Shown here: in pieces, positions 1 through 9,442 of the stretch
Position numbering within the stretch: the first letter of the stretch is position 1
Layout: each line of letters begins with the position of its first letter
NCBI GenBank assembly: GCA_026393655.1
Contig: JAPKZT010000286.1
Coordinates: 1-32,828 of the forward strand
Length of the DNA: 32,828 bases
Reading direction: 5' to 3'
From: Actinomycetota bacterium
Lineage (GTDB): Bacteria > Actinomycetota > Acidimicrobiia > Acidimicrobiales > Ilumatobacteraceae
Program-made: the position numbers and the translations under genes
The notes under the pieces: model-generated
Told to the model about the DNA's origin: nothing
What the model saw: only the letters and a program-made list of their open reading frames with translations
Database searches by the model: none

Positions 1-99
1 ACATCTCAGTACACCGATTACTCAAGGCATCAAGTACAGCGCAACGGTCTGGTTTGAATTGCCGATTATTAATAGCTAGTTGTCTAGTTAGTTAACTAG

Positions 100-1623
100 T
101 TAATTAGTTCGACGACGAACGCGCAATGGGCGATTTTCTGCGTTGAGACAATGTCCATCGTTTAGATCAAATCGCCATCCATGTAGCGAGCATGTCAATT
201 CTTGACCGTTGATCTCGCCGAAAATTGATAAATCTGCTTCACGATGTGGACACTTTCTTTGCATTACATAATCACCGAGTTGAATTTCTTCGCTTAAGTC
301 AGAATTGATTTTTAGTCTTGATGCAGCCTCGGACTCAGTTCGTTGCATCCGCTCGACAGAAAGACTTTTAAAAAAATTGTAAAGATACTCGTTGAACTCA
401 CCTTCTCGCCATGCCGAAAAGCGACATGACAAGAAAAACGAATTAGACCAGTCGACAGCGCGTTGTCTGACCACCGTTTCAAGTAAATCTCGGGGAACGG
501 TAAATCTAAAACCAAACTCTTGAGTATCAAATTTTTCAACCGTGCCAGTTTCAAAGTTTATTAAAATATCAAGTTCATCAGTTTTAATCAAACAATTTGC
601 ACCGATGCCTTTTCGCAGTGCTGGTGCTAAAGCCATCAGTGGGTCAAACCAAACACGCAGTGTTGAAATCAAATCGGTTGGCGAAGTGGCCCAATGCTGT
701 TTTTCTGCAACAAGCCAAGTTGCCCAGTCGGCTTGGTAGTTGCGCAAGTATTGTTTTTTATTTCCAAAGATATTCACAGTGATTGACTCTGGTGAAATAT
801 CAATAACCGTGCCAGGAATCGCCAGAATGTCGTTAGTGCGATTGAGTTGCTTGAGTCTTTTAAGAAACTCACGCTGATCTGGAAATATAGAAATTTCATC
901 GCCGGTTATGACATTTAAATGAAATAAAGACTCGTCAAGAAAACATGGCGGCCCAGCTGATGGCACTACAGCTCTGGCATTTAGAGTTTCTACATATTTA
1001 AGGGCGCGAGTAAATTGACTTTCAACTTTTGCCTTAGCGAGTTTTCGCTTAGTTTCAATGTTGTCTTCGTAGACCATCGGATACCAAATTGCTCCGCTGT
1101 ATTGCAACCAATGCAAATCAACGGGGCCGTGTTCAATGAGTGCGTTTAAATTTCCCGTGCGACAATCGTTTTGATTTACCAGTCTTGTTTCACCATCACT
1201 TACAACGAGTGCCGAATCACCACCTGGCCCATCGGTAATTGAGGTTTCGACATGAATTGCAATTTTCGTGCAAGAATCTATTGCAGTCTCTTGACCATTT
1301 TTGGTTTTTAAAAAGTTTTTGAAACCAAGTTTTGTTAACCGCCGCTCAAGTTCTTTACTTGGAAAATCTGGCAGAAGCACAACAACTTCGCGACTCACAT
1401 GTTCGGCCAGAAATGTTTCATCTAAATGGTCGCCATGAATGTGCGAAATATATAGGTGTGTTGGTGATTCAATTTCTGCGAGCAAATCGCCGGACAACTG
1501 ATCATTTCGTGGAAAAACAAACCAAGATCCAAAAAAAGCAGGTACGAACCATGGGTCGCAGAGAATTCTTGCCTCTCCAGAGTTGATCAGAATTCCGGCG
1601 TGCCCAAGCGAGACTGCTCGCAT
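100..1623 (-). CDS. Metallo-beta-lactamase-fold hydrolase with C-terminal Rieske [2Fe-2S] domain (CMAH-like domain combination)
   Basis: N-terminal MBL fold motif SHIHGDHLD; C-terminal CPH...CSLHGWRF Rieske CxH/CxxH pair. Confidence 0.8.
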   Translation of the reverse strand: MRAVSLGHAGILINSGEARILCDPWFVPAFFGSWFVFPRNDQLSGDLLAEIESPTHLYISHIHGDHLDETFLAEHVSREVVVLLPDFPSKELERRLTKLGFKNFLKTKNGQETAIDSCTKIAIHVETSITDGPGGDSALVVSDGETRLVNQNDCRTGNLNALIEHGPVDLHWLQYSGAIWYPMVYEDNIETKRKLAKAKVESQFTRALKYVETLNARAVVPSAGPPCFLDESLFHLNVITGDEISIFPDQREFLKRLKQLNRTNDILAIPGTVIDISPESITVNIFGNKKQYLRNYQADWATWLVAEKQHWATSPTDLISTLRVWFDPLMALAPALRKGIGANCLIKTDELDILINFETGTVEKFDTQEFGFRFTVPRDLLETVVRQRAVDWSNSFFLSCRFSAWREGEFNEYLYNFFKSLSVERMQRTESEAASRLKINSDLSEEIQLGDYVMQRKCPHREADLSIFGEINGQELTCSLHGWRFDLNDGHCLNAENRPLRVRRRTN

Positions 1624-1629
1624 ATTTAT

Positions 1630-1989
1630 TTAAGCAACTGGAGGATCAGTAAATTGTTGGCCGGCTCGGGCCACATGTTCCGTCCACTCTTTGCCATTCC
1701 AATAACGCAATTCAAAACGATTGGAAGGATCGGCATACCAAGCAGCAGGGACTTCATGATTATTAGCTCCACTAGAAATTGCATTTGAAGTCGTATCAGC
1801 ATTCGTATTTTGCGAAACAGTCGAGCTGCTAGTGCTATTTGCCGCACGCCTTAAAAATGCACAATAGCGACCATCAGTTGTCGGGACGATTGAAACAACT
1901 TCCCAGCCTTCGGCTGATTTTTTTGTTAACTCTCCTGCTAGTGCTTCTGGGCTGGAGTTGTATGGGTTAAACGCGGCGTACTCAAACAT
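1630..1989 (-). CDS. Small DUF2510-domain protein
   Basis: C-terminal AAWYADPSNRFELRYWNGKEWTEHV matches the DUF2510 pattern typical of actinobacteria. Confidence 0.75.
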   Translation of the reverse strand: MFEYAAFNPYNSSPEALAGELTKKSAEGWEVVSIVPTTDGRYCAFLRRAANSTSSSTVSQNTNADTTSNAISSGANNHEVPAAWYADPSNRFELRYWNGKEWTEHVARAGQQFTDPPVA

Positions 1990-2054
1990 AAAAACAGGCT
2001 AGTGCTGATCACGGCTAACTCAATAAACAGAAGATCAAATAATTGTCTCGTTAA

Positions 2055-3038
2055 ATGACCATGATTACGAAATCTGTGCACCGTAACCTTGTATCAGTCA
2101 TGAAAAATCGTTCAGAGCGCATTGGATACTTTGGTCCTGCAGGCACTTTCACTGAGCAAGCACTGCTGACACAAAGTGATCTTGCTACTTGTGAACTTGT
2201 TGCATTTCGCACCGTGCCAGATGTCTTAGACGCAGTTGAGTCGGGTGAAGTTGAGCAAGGTTTTGTACCGATTGAAAATTCAATTGAAGGCACAGTTAAC
2301 TTCACCCAAGATGCACTTGTGTTCGATCACAATTTATTAATTCAGCGCGAGGTGGTGTTAGATATTGAGCATTGCTTGGTTGCCCGGATAGGAGTTGCGC
2401 TTTGCGATGTGGTTGGTGTGATGTCGATTCCGGTTGCGGCTGCTCAATGTCATACTTATTTGCGAAAACAGTTTCCAAAACTTGAGGTCCGGGCAGCAAA
2501 TTCAACCGCCGAAGCTGCACAATTAGTAGCCGCAAACACTTCTGAAAAGTTCGCTGCAATTGCTCCGCGAAATGCTGCCAAGGTTTATGGTCTTGAGGTT
2601 ATTGCCACTGATATTGCTGATCATCAAGGAAACCAAACTCGCTTCGTGCTGGTCGGCAAAAATACTGTGCCACAAGCAACTGGTCATGACAAAACCGCGA
2701 TCGTCGTATTTCAACGTGCTGACGAACCAGGAAGTTTGATTTCAATTTTGCAAGAGTTTGCCGCGCGACGAATTAATTTATCCGTGCTACTTTCACGTCC
2801 CACAAAACGCGGCGGGCTTGGCGACTATTGCTTCATCATGTACGCAGACGGCCATATTCAAGATGAGTTAATGGCAGATGCGCTGCGTGATCTTCACGCC
2901 AAGCAAGGCGATGTTAAATTTCTTGGTTCGTACCCGGCTAGTGGTGAACATGCGCACACTGCACGCGAGCACGCCGATAGTAGATGGCGCGAAGCTGACG
3001 ATTGGATGACAGAACTAAGAAGTCGCATTACAAGATAG
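2055..3038 (+). CDS. pheA: Prephenate dehydratase with C-terminal ACT domain
   Basis: YFGPAGTFTEQALL start, ENSIEGTVNFTQD, NQTRFVLVG, ACT-like ESL region (DEPGSLISILQEFAARRINL). The start may instead be the internal Met near 2100. Confidence 0.92.
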   Translation: MTMITKSVHRNLVSVMKNRSERIGYFGPAGTFTEQALLTQSDLATCELVAFRTVPDVLDAVESGEVEQGFVPIENSIEGTVNFTQDALVFDHNLLIQREVVLDIEHCLVARIGVALCDVVGVMSIPVAAAQCHTYLRKQFPKLEVRAANSTAEAAQLVAANTSEKFAAIAPRNAAKVYGLEVIATDIADHQGNQTRFVLVGKNTVPQATGHDKTAIVVFQRADEPGSLISILQEFAARRINLSVLLSRPTKRGGLGDYCFIMYADGHIQDELMADALRDLHAKQGDVKFLGSYPASGEHAHTAREHADSRWREADDWMTELRSRITR

Positions 3039-3049
3039 CGTCTACCAGC

Positions 3050-3137
3050 GGAACGGTGGCAGAGTGGACAAACGCATCCGCCTTGAAAGCGGACGGCTGT
3101 AAAAGGCCCGGGGGTTCGAATCCCTCCCGTTCCGCCA
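3050..3137 (+). tRNA. tRNA-Ser(TGA)
   Basis: GGAACGG/CCGTTCC acceptor, long variable arm, anticodon loop CTTGAAA (TGA), GGTTCGAATCC T-loop, encoded CCA. Confidence 0.93.
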
Positions 3138-3191
3138 ACATTTACGCAAGAATTTGACCGTACACTGAGGGCTCGCTTGTTAACTAATCTT

Positions 3192-3266
3192 GGAGAGGTG
3201 CCAGAGCGGCCGAATGGGGCGCCCTGCTAAGGCGTTGTCCGGGTAAACCGGACCGTGGGTTCAAAT
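3192..3266 (+). pseudogene. 3'-truncated tRNA-Ser(GCT)
   Basis: GGAGAGGTGCCAGAGCGGCCGAATGGGGCGCC-CTGCTAA-GGCG... with variable arm TCCGGGTAAACCGGA and GTGGGTTCAAAT. The 3' T-stem (CCCAC), acceptor strand (CCTCTCC) and CCA are absent; GCCGACTTCAG follows instead. Confidence 0.88.
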
Positions 3267-3822
3267 GCCGACTTCAGTACGGGCTGCTACTTGCAGTTCG
3301 TTTCATACGGCTAAAGCAAATGATTCGTGGACTCGAATTGCGGCCCGTTTTGATGTCTCATTGAAAAAAGTACTTACTTTAAATAATGCGCGTCAATCCA
3401 CAAAAATAATGATCGGTGACCAAATCTGTATTTCTGATGCGCCGCCACCGACTACTACTACAACTACCACCGCAACAACGACGAGCCAACCACCGATTGT
3501 CGTGCCGAAAGCGACTACGAAGCGAAATGAAGTAATCGCGATAATACGCGAGATCTGGCCAGATGAGTATGAAGAAAATGCTTTATTTGTTGCTCAACGC
3601 GAAAGCAACTTTGTTCCAACTGTCATTGGCGGCACAAATAATTGTTGCATTGGATTATTTCAGATGTTTTATTCGGTGCATAAAGCATGGCTTGTTGATA
3701 TTGGAATTACAGAGCCGTCACAGCTTTTTGATGCGCGGTTAAACACGCTTGCGGCTTTCACGCTGTTTAAGCGAAACGGTAAATCATGGAAACCATGGTG
3801 GACAAGCTCATGGAGACCTTAA
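3265..3822 (+). CDS. LysM + lytic transglycosylase (SLT-like) protein, apparently N-terminally truncated
   Basis: LysM-like TAKANDSWTRIAARFDVSLKKVLTLNN...IMIGDQICI, Pro/Thr linker, then AQRESNFVPTVIGGTNNCCIGLFQ transglycosylase-like motif. It starts at the tRNA fusion point with only a residual signal-peptide end (PTSVRAA). Confidence 0.7.
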   Translation: MPTSVRAATCSSFHTAKANDSWTRIAARFDVSLKKVLTLNNARQSTKIMIGDQICISDAPPPTTTTTTTATTTSQPPIVVPKATTKRNEVIAIIREIWPDEYEENALFVAQRESNFVPTVIGGTNNCCIGLFQMFYSVHKAWLVDIGITEPSQLFDARLNTLAAFTLFKRNGKSWKPWWTSSWRP

Positions 3823-3847
3823 GGCAGTAGGATTTGGGTTGAAATTT

Positions 3848-3923
3848 GCGCTCGTAGCTTAATGGATAGAGCATCTGATTACGGATCAGAAGGTTGGCGG
3901 TTCAAGTCCGTCCGAGCGCGCCA
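3848..3923 (+). tRNA. tRNA-Arg(ACG)
   Basis: GCGCTCG/CGAGCGC acceptor, anticodon stem-loop CTGAT-TACGGATCAG (ACG), GGTTCAAGTCC, encoded CCA. Confidence 0.94.
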
Positions 3924-3931
3924 AACACAAT

Positions 3932-5149
3932 TTATTTTTTTACAACCTGCCAGCAGTACGTCTCAGAATAACCCCACGGACTTACGAGCAACTCAACTTC
4001 GGAGTCTGGGTGATCACGACAAAATTCTGTGGCTTGATCTACTTCAGATGTCCAAGTCGGCCCCGAAGTTAAAAACCAGCCAGCTTCAAACCAATGAACA
4101 ACTGGAACTATTGCGAATACAAATGCAATTGCAATCGTAAACTTTCGGATCTTCTTGAAAATACTCACAAAATCATCTAGAAACAAAATGCCGCTGATCC
4201 ATGCAAGAGTCATAGGCGCAATAAAATAGCGATCGGCGATACCACCCAAGATGAAGCATGAAACAGCTAGGGCAATCGTGGAAACGCCAAGAAAATATCG
4301 AATCTGATTAAATTTTGTGTGCCGAATAGGTTTAACAGTATTTAGAGCAAAAATGAGCAATGCGAAAAGTGTCGGAAAAAATATTCCTGAATACCAAAAC
4401 AAACCCATACCGGGCCAAAGCGACTTGACACTTGATCCGCTTCGACCTTTTATTGCGAGGCTTAGACCAACTTTCAAAACTTGAATAATAAAAGTTCCAT
4501 AAACAACTATCAACAGGCTAAAAACTTTGCGGCGAAGTTCTCTGTCTCGCGACTTCGCTAGCCAAAGCAACGGCAAAGTGGTTACGAAAAGAATCGGTTG
4601 ACTTAGACCTGCAATTAACGCGACTATTGCAATTAATTTTGGGTATTTAATTATTGCATGACTCGAACAAAAAGCAATTGCGACTGCTGCAGTCAGTGGA
4701 AATTTGATCATCCCAATATTTCCAAGAGAGCTTTCGTTGGCGTGTGGAGCAACGATCAATGCGAGTCCCGCAAGCGAAGATACGACTTGGTTTTTAGATT
4801 CTTGAAAGACCATCGCATAGATAAATAATCCGAGAGCGACCCAAATTAAGTTGACAACAGTTGATGACACTATGGCGTGATATCTAATCGGAAAGATAGC
4901 AACAATCTCTGCTGCAGCGCGACCGGAAATCTCAAAATATTCAGGGAATGGTTTAAATAACACCCATAGATTTTCTTTTACAGCATCTGGCACATATGTG
5001 TAACCAGTGTCGGCGCCAATCCGATTGACCGCTTTCCAATCTCGCGCAAATATTAGGAGGGTATAAACAAAACCTGTCGCAACAAACCACCAATTTCGAG
5101 CAACTGTTTGCTTAGTTACCATCAGACCGAATCTTACTTTGGTGGTCAA
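3932..5149 (-). CDS. Polytopic membrane protein of unknown function, in glycosyltransferase neighbourhood
   Basis: Long ORF with many hydrophobic segments; overlaps next minus-strand gene by 4 nt. Confidence 0.7.
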   Translation of the reverse strand: MTTKVRFGLMVTKQTVARNWWFVATGFVYTLLIFARDWKAVNRIGADTGYTYVPDAVKENLWVLFKPFPEYFEISGRAAAEIVAIFPIRYHAIVSSTVVNLIWVALGLFIYAMVFQESKNQVVSSLAGLALIVAPHANESSLGNIGMIKFPLTAAVAIAFCSSHAIIKYPKLIAIVALIAGLSQPILFVTTLPLLWLAKSRDRELRRKVFSLLIVVYGTFIIQVLKVGLSLAIKGRSGSSVKSLWPGMGLFWYSGIFFPTLFALLIFALNTVKPIRHTKFNQIRYFLGVSTIALAVSCFILGGIADRYFIAPMTLAWISGILFLDDFVSIFKKIRKFTIAIAFVFAIVPVVHWFEAGWFLTSGPTWTSEVDQATEFCRDHPDSEVELLVSPWGYSETYCWQVVKK

Positions 5150-5886
5150 CTGGTTAATTGATAGACGATGATGCCGACAAACTCTTTGATTCGATATGTA
5201 TTGTCGTCAAGACTCGCAGTGAACGGAACAAAACTAAATAGTGAAAAACCAAAATCTTGATCTTCTGTGCCAAATGAATAGACATTTGAAAAGTAGCGTT
5301 GAAATTCGCGAAGTGCTCGGCGTAAGTGAAAGTTTGATGTAACCAACGCAATCGGTGTGTCAGATTTGATGCTCGGCAAAGTTTTGGCTTGAATCGCGTG
5401 GCCTTGAGTGTTGAATGAAGTTGATTCGATAATGATTCGACTTTTATTTAATCCAAGAGAGACAGCACGCTCGGCTGCCAACTCACCGTGCCTAGTTGGT
5501 GGGCGTTCACCCTCTGTCCCAGGTTCTTGACCAGAAAACACCACCATCGAGAGTGGGTATTTTCGCCATAAGACCGAAGCGGCGTTTACTCGGCGAATGC
5601 TTTCAGTGCCCAAGAAGTCTTCAGGCGGTGTTGCGCCAACTTCGTAACCGCCGCCCAAAACAAATATAAATTCTGGTGACCAGTTTGATTTGACTGTTTG
5701 CTCAGTGTTCAAGAGCGAATCAAAAATTGAAGTCGCAAAGTTCGTCGAGAGAAAAACCAGCGTTGCGATGCTGACGCGCGCAAGAAGTTTGACGACGCGA
5801 TTAATTTTTGGATTATTAAATTTGGTGAAAATCGCAACCACTAAAACGACTATTAGTAGCCAAAGCGGGTCGATTAGAGCTCGCAC
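5146..5886 (-). CDS. YdcF/SanA/ElyC-type DUF218 protein
   Basis: FVLGGGYEVG...VVFSGQEPGTEGERPPTRHGELAAERAVSLGL...STSFNTQGHA...LVTSNFHLRRALREF pattern of DUF218. Confidence 0.85.
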   Translation of the reverse strand: MRALIDPLWLLIVVLVVAIFTKFNNPKINRVVKLLARVSIATLVFLSTNFATSIFDSLLNTEQTVKSNWSPEFIFVLGGGYEVGATPPEDFLGTESIRRVNAASVLWRKYPLSMVVFSGQEPGTEGERPPTRHGELAAERAVSLGLNKSRIIIESTSFNTQGHAIQAKTLPSIKSDTPIALVTSNFHLRRALREFQRYFSNVYSFGTEDQDFGFSLFSFVPFTASLDDNTYRIKEFVGIIVYQLTS

Positions 5887-5894
5887 CGTTTGGG

Positions 5895-6626
5895 TTAGAA
5901 GTAACTCTTGTTTGATGACAACCGAAACTTGAGTGTGTGGATCAATATTTTTATACCGTATTTGATTCCGTTAACTCGCGAGATCTCATCGCCATAAAAA
6001 GTAGGAATTTCAATTTCGACGATTCGCTGTCGCGCACCGATCATTTGCAAAATGATTTGTGAATCAAAGTCAAAATAATCTGAGTTTTTCAAGAAGTTGA
6101 CTTTGCGCAAAGCAGCAACGCGGTAGGCGCGGTATCCACTGTGCCATTCTGTCAGCGAAACATTCGCCAAACGGTTTTGTAATGTCGTCAAAATTTTGTT
6201 ACCGACAAACTTGTAGAGCGGCATCCCACCTTGGCGCGCACCACCTTGGGTGATCATCCGAGAACCAAAGACGACATCGGCGCTGCCAGAGACTATTGGT
6301 GCAACCATTTGTGGAAGATACTCTGGCGCGTATTGACCATCGCCGTGCAGCAATACGACCAGGTCAAGGTTTTTCTCGAGCGCCCATTGGTAACCAGTTT
6401 TTTGGTTACCGCCGTAACCAAGATTGATTTCGTGATGCACGATTGTTAACGGAAGTTGCGACTTGCTTTGATATTCCAAACCGACATTGTGCGTGTCATC
6501 GGTACTTGCATCGTCACAAACCAAAATTGAGTCAACTTGCTTTGCGAAATCGATCGGTATGCGATCTAGCACTCGAGACAAAGTCGCTTGTGCGTTATAG
6601 GCGACTATTAAAACACCTATTTTCAT
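5895..6626 (-). CDS. Family 2 glycosyltransferase (dolichyl/polyprenyl-phosphate sugar synthase-like)
   Basis: VLIVAYNAQATLSRVL...VCDDASTDDT...HGDGQYAPEYLPQMV...FGSRM. Confidence 0.88.
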   Translation of the reverse strand: MKIGVLIVAYNAQATLSRVLDRIPIDFAKQVDSILVCDDASTDDTHNVGLEYQSKSQLPLTIVHHEINLGYGGNQKTGYQWALEKNLDLVVLLHGDGQYAPEYLPQMVAPIVSGSADVVFGSRMITQGGARQGGMPLYKFVGNKILTTLQNRLANVSLTEWHSGYRAYRVAALRKVNFLKNSDYFDFDSQIILQMIGARQRIVEIEIPTFYGDEISRVNGIKYGIKILIHTLKFRLSSNKSYF

Positions 6627-6641
6627 ATAGCTTTGACTTTA

Positions 6642-8189
6642 CTATGGCCAATAAAAATTAATGTCGTCGCGACATGTGCCTAAATCAAAAATCGTTCCCC
6701 AACTATCGCTAAAGATTGATGTTGCGCCCTGTGGCATTGACTCGGTATTTGGTGTTCCGTCGTTATATAAAGTGTTGTACCAAACAAAATAACGATGACC
6801 ACAACGTCTCTTTTGAGCGGCATCAAGTTGATATTGATTAAATACTGGTGGTCGTTTAGAAATCGAGAAGAGTTGTTGTGGTTGGTTGCTGAGTATCAGA
6901 CTTTTAGCAGGAAGAGTTTTTACAAATTCGTGGATTGGCAATTCTTGAAATCCCTTTCCAGACCAGTGTCGACCGTCGTTACCAAACTCCAGTGCATCTT
7001 TAGTTACTGATACTAGATGCAGGCCGAATAGTGCTATAAAACCTGCGCTGATTATTAGACGAATATGTTTTTGATTAGTGATTGTGCGTTCAACTGCAAT
7101 TGCGATAAGAACAATCATCGGCACATAGATCGGGATCATCATTCGGTTGTCGAGTGGACCCAACTCCCAGTGAACAAATCGATATGCAGAAAAACAAATA
7201 TATGAAATCACAACGGCAACACACACCAGTAAGACATCAGAGTTATTTTCATTTTGCCGAGCCACTTTGAGTTTTTTGACACCGATGATCAGGGTGAGTG
7301 TCACGATAATTATCACAACTAATGATCCTGCGAATTTGGCGGTTGCTGGATAATCAAGCCACGACATGTAGATGCCACCTTCAAATGGTTTTGCAAGTAC
7401 CCAAGTGCCCAAGGTTCCCGTAAGAGTTTTTAGCGGATCAATAAGAGATCCTCCGCCGGGAGCGCGAGCACCAGTTAAAGTGCCATCAATTCGCTTGTTG
7501 CGAATAAGCCATAACCAACAAGGGATAAACGAAATGGCGAATCCTGCCGAATTTATAACTGCCGATCTAATTAATCCAAGTTGTTTACGGTTTATAAAAA
7601 GTGAGCTAATCGTTAGTGCAACTGCGAAAACAGGACCGACATAACGAATAAAAAACAATGCAGCCATGAGCAGAGGCATCAGGGCTGCTTTCGTATACGA
7701 CATTTTTTGCCGAGAGATAAACATTGCGATTAGCAGCACTGCAAGAAATGGTGGTTCTGACCAGGCCATTGAGTATTGCCATAACAAGGCCGGACTGAAT
7801 GCGACAAATGCTGTAGCGACAATTAATATCACGCGATTATTTAGCGCGCGCTGCAATAGCGCGAAGGTGAAGATTACGACAATGAAAGCACAAGTTGCGT
7901 TCAGTAGCAATAAAAATAGATTTGCGCTAAGCCCAACCGAAATACCAGCTGCAATCAAAACTGAAAGCCCCGGTGGACGAACCGTCATCGGCAATCCAGT
8001 TACATCGAGCAACCCACGACCGTTTGCGAAGTTGGTTCCGACCGCGACGTAATCAGTTGAGTCCCAACTCCAGCCAACACCTGAACGATTCGAGATGATT
8101 GACAAAATTGCAGCCGTTATAGACAGCGCGAATGCCCAAAGGTTTGCTTTGATCCAGTTATAAATGCCGAATATTACCGAAGCAAACAC
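6642..8189 (-). CDS. Polytopic membrane protein, probable GT-C type/ArnT-like glycosyltransferase
   Basis: 515 aa, many TM segments, N-terminal WDSTDYVAVGTNFANGRGLLD region typical of GT-C proteins; adjacent to GT2 gene. Confidence 0.65.
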   Translation of the reverse strand: MFASVIFGIYNWIKANLWAFALSITAAILSIISNRSGVGWSWDSTDYVAVGTNFANGRGLLDVTGLPMTVRPPGLSVLIAAGISVGLSANLFLLLLNATCAFIVVIFTFALLQRALNNRVILIVATAFVAFSPALLWQYSMAWSEPPFLAVLLIAMFISRQKMSYTKAALMPLLMAALFFIRYVGPVFAVALTISSLFINRKQLGLIRSAVINSAGFAISFIPCWLWLIRNKRIDGTLTGARAPGGGSLIDPLKTLTGTLGTWVLAKPFEGGIYMSWLDYPATAKFAGSLVVIIIVTLTLIIGVKKLKVARQNENNSDVLLVCVAVVISYICFSAYRFVHWELGPLDNRMMIPIYVPMIVLIAIAVERTITNQKHIRLIISAGFIALFGLHLVSVTKDALEFGNDGRHWSGKGFQELPIHEFVKTLPAKSLILSNQPQQLFSISKRPPVFNQYQLDAAQKRRCGHRYFVWYNTLYNDGTPNTESMPQGATSIFSDSWGTIFDLGTCRDDINFYWP

Positions 8190-8248
8190 GATTGAACTCT
8201 AGGCGTTTAATAGTGTTGTGAACCTAGAATTACCCCCATGGTTCAGAA

Positions 8249-9442
8249 ATGAAATTCGCTCAGGATGTAGTTGTAGTTGGTGGCTGCGGTCATGTTGGGC
8301 TTCCACTTGCGATTATCTTGGCGTCCAAATCTTTAAAAGTTGTTGCCTTTGATACGAATTCTCAAGTTGTTGAGAAAGTTAACAGTGGCCAGATGCCGTT
8401 TGATGAACCTGGTGCGCCTGAAGTTCTGAAACAAGTTTTAGCCGCGAAGTCGTTTTTTGCATCAAGCGATAAGCAAAGCGTTGCTAGCGCCGAACATGTC
8501 GTCGTCGTTATCGGCACACCCGTTGATGAACATTTAAACCCAGATCCTGAGGCAGTGCCAAATGCGGTGACTTGGTTGCTCGATGTGCTGCAAGACGGTC
8601 AGCATCTTGTGTTGCGTAGCACGGTTTATCCGGGAGTGACAAAACTTGTCGAAAAAGTCATCGCCAAAAGTGGCAAGAAAATTGATGTCAGTTTTTGCCC
8701 TGAGCGCATCGCCGAAGGCAAGGCAGTCGAAGAATTGATTGCATTACCGCAAATAATTTCGGCAAGAACACCAGCGGCAGTTGAACGCGCTAAGAAACTA
8801 TTTAGTTGTCTCACTCAAAATGTGATTGTTGTCAGCCCTGAAGAAGCAGAACTTGCAAAATTGTTTACAAATACTTGGCGTTACATTAAATTTGCGGCTG
8901 CTAATCAGTTGTACACAATCGCCAATGACTTTGGTGTCGACTTTGAGCGAGTCCGTCATGCAATCACCCATGATTACCCTCGAGCGGCAGATATGCCGGG
9001 CGCAGGCTTTGCTGCTGGTCCGTGTCTATTTAAAGACACGATGCAACTCGCAGCGTTCAACAACAATAATTTTACTCTCGGTCATTCAAGCATGATGATC
9101 AACGAAGGTCTGCCGCTATATCTTGTTTCGCGAATTGAAAAAAACTTTGACTTGTCAAAAATGACCGTCGGAATATTAGGCATGGCGTTCAAGGGTGAGA
9201 GCGATGACATTCGTTCAAGTTTGTCGTATAAATTGAAGCGAATTTTGCGGTTCAAAGCAGAATCGGTTCTGTGCGCAGACTCACTTGTGCACGATGACAC
9301 GTCGCTAGTTTCAGAAGATGAACTTCTCAAGCAAGTTGATTTAGTTGTGATTGGTGCGCCTCATCGTCGTTACGCATCCTTAAAGATTTCTCAGCCAGTG
9401 ATCGACATCTGGAACATTCGCAAGCAAGGCGTACTGATCTGA
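8249..9442 (+). CDS. Nucleotide-sugar (UDP-glucose/UDP-ManNAc type) dehydrogenase
   Basis: VVVVGGCGHVGLPLAIILASKSLKVVAFD, IGTPVDEHLNPD, LRSTVYPGVT, FCPERIAEGKAVEE, GPCLFKDTMQL. Confidence 0.9.
   Translation: MKFAQDVVVVGGCGHVGLPLAIILASKSLKVVAFDTNSQVVEKVNSGQMPFDEPGAPEVLKQVLAAKSFFASSDKQSVASAEHVVVVIGTPVDEHLNPDPEAVPNAVTWLLDVLQDGQHLVLRSTVYPGVTKLVEKVIAKSGKKIDVSFCPERIAEGKAVEELIALPQIISARTPAAVERAKKLFSCLTQNVIVVSPEEAELAKLFTNTWRYIKFAAANQLYTIANDFGVDFERVRHAITHDYPRAADMPGAGFAAGPCLFKDTMQLAAFNNNNFTLGHSSMMINEGLPLYLVSRIEKNFDLSKMTVGILGMAFKGESDDIRSSLSYKLKRILRFKAESVLCADSLVHDDTSLVSEDELLKQVDLVVIGAPHRRYASLKISQPVIDIWNIRKQGVLI

Noticed and set aside
3050-3137. Possible tRNA-Sec because of its long variable arm and TGA in the anticodon loop
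   Set aside because: Anticodon is TGA (reads UCA), not TCA (reads UGA); acceptor and D-arm look like ordinary tRNA-Ser.
7666-8052. 128-aa plus-strand ORF inside the membrane GT-C gene
   Set aside because: Antisense shadow ORF with no domain signature.
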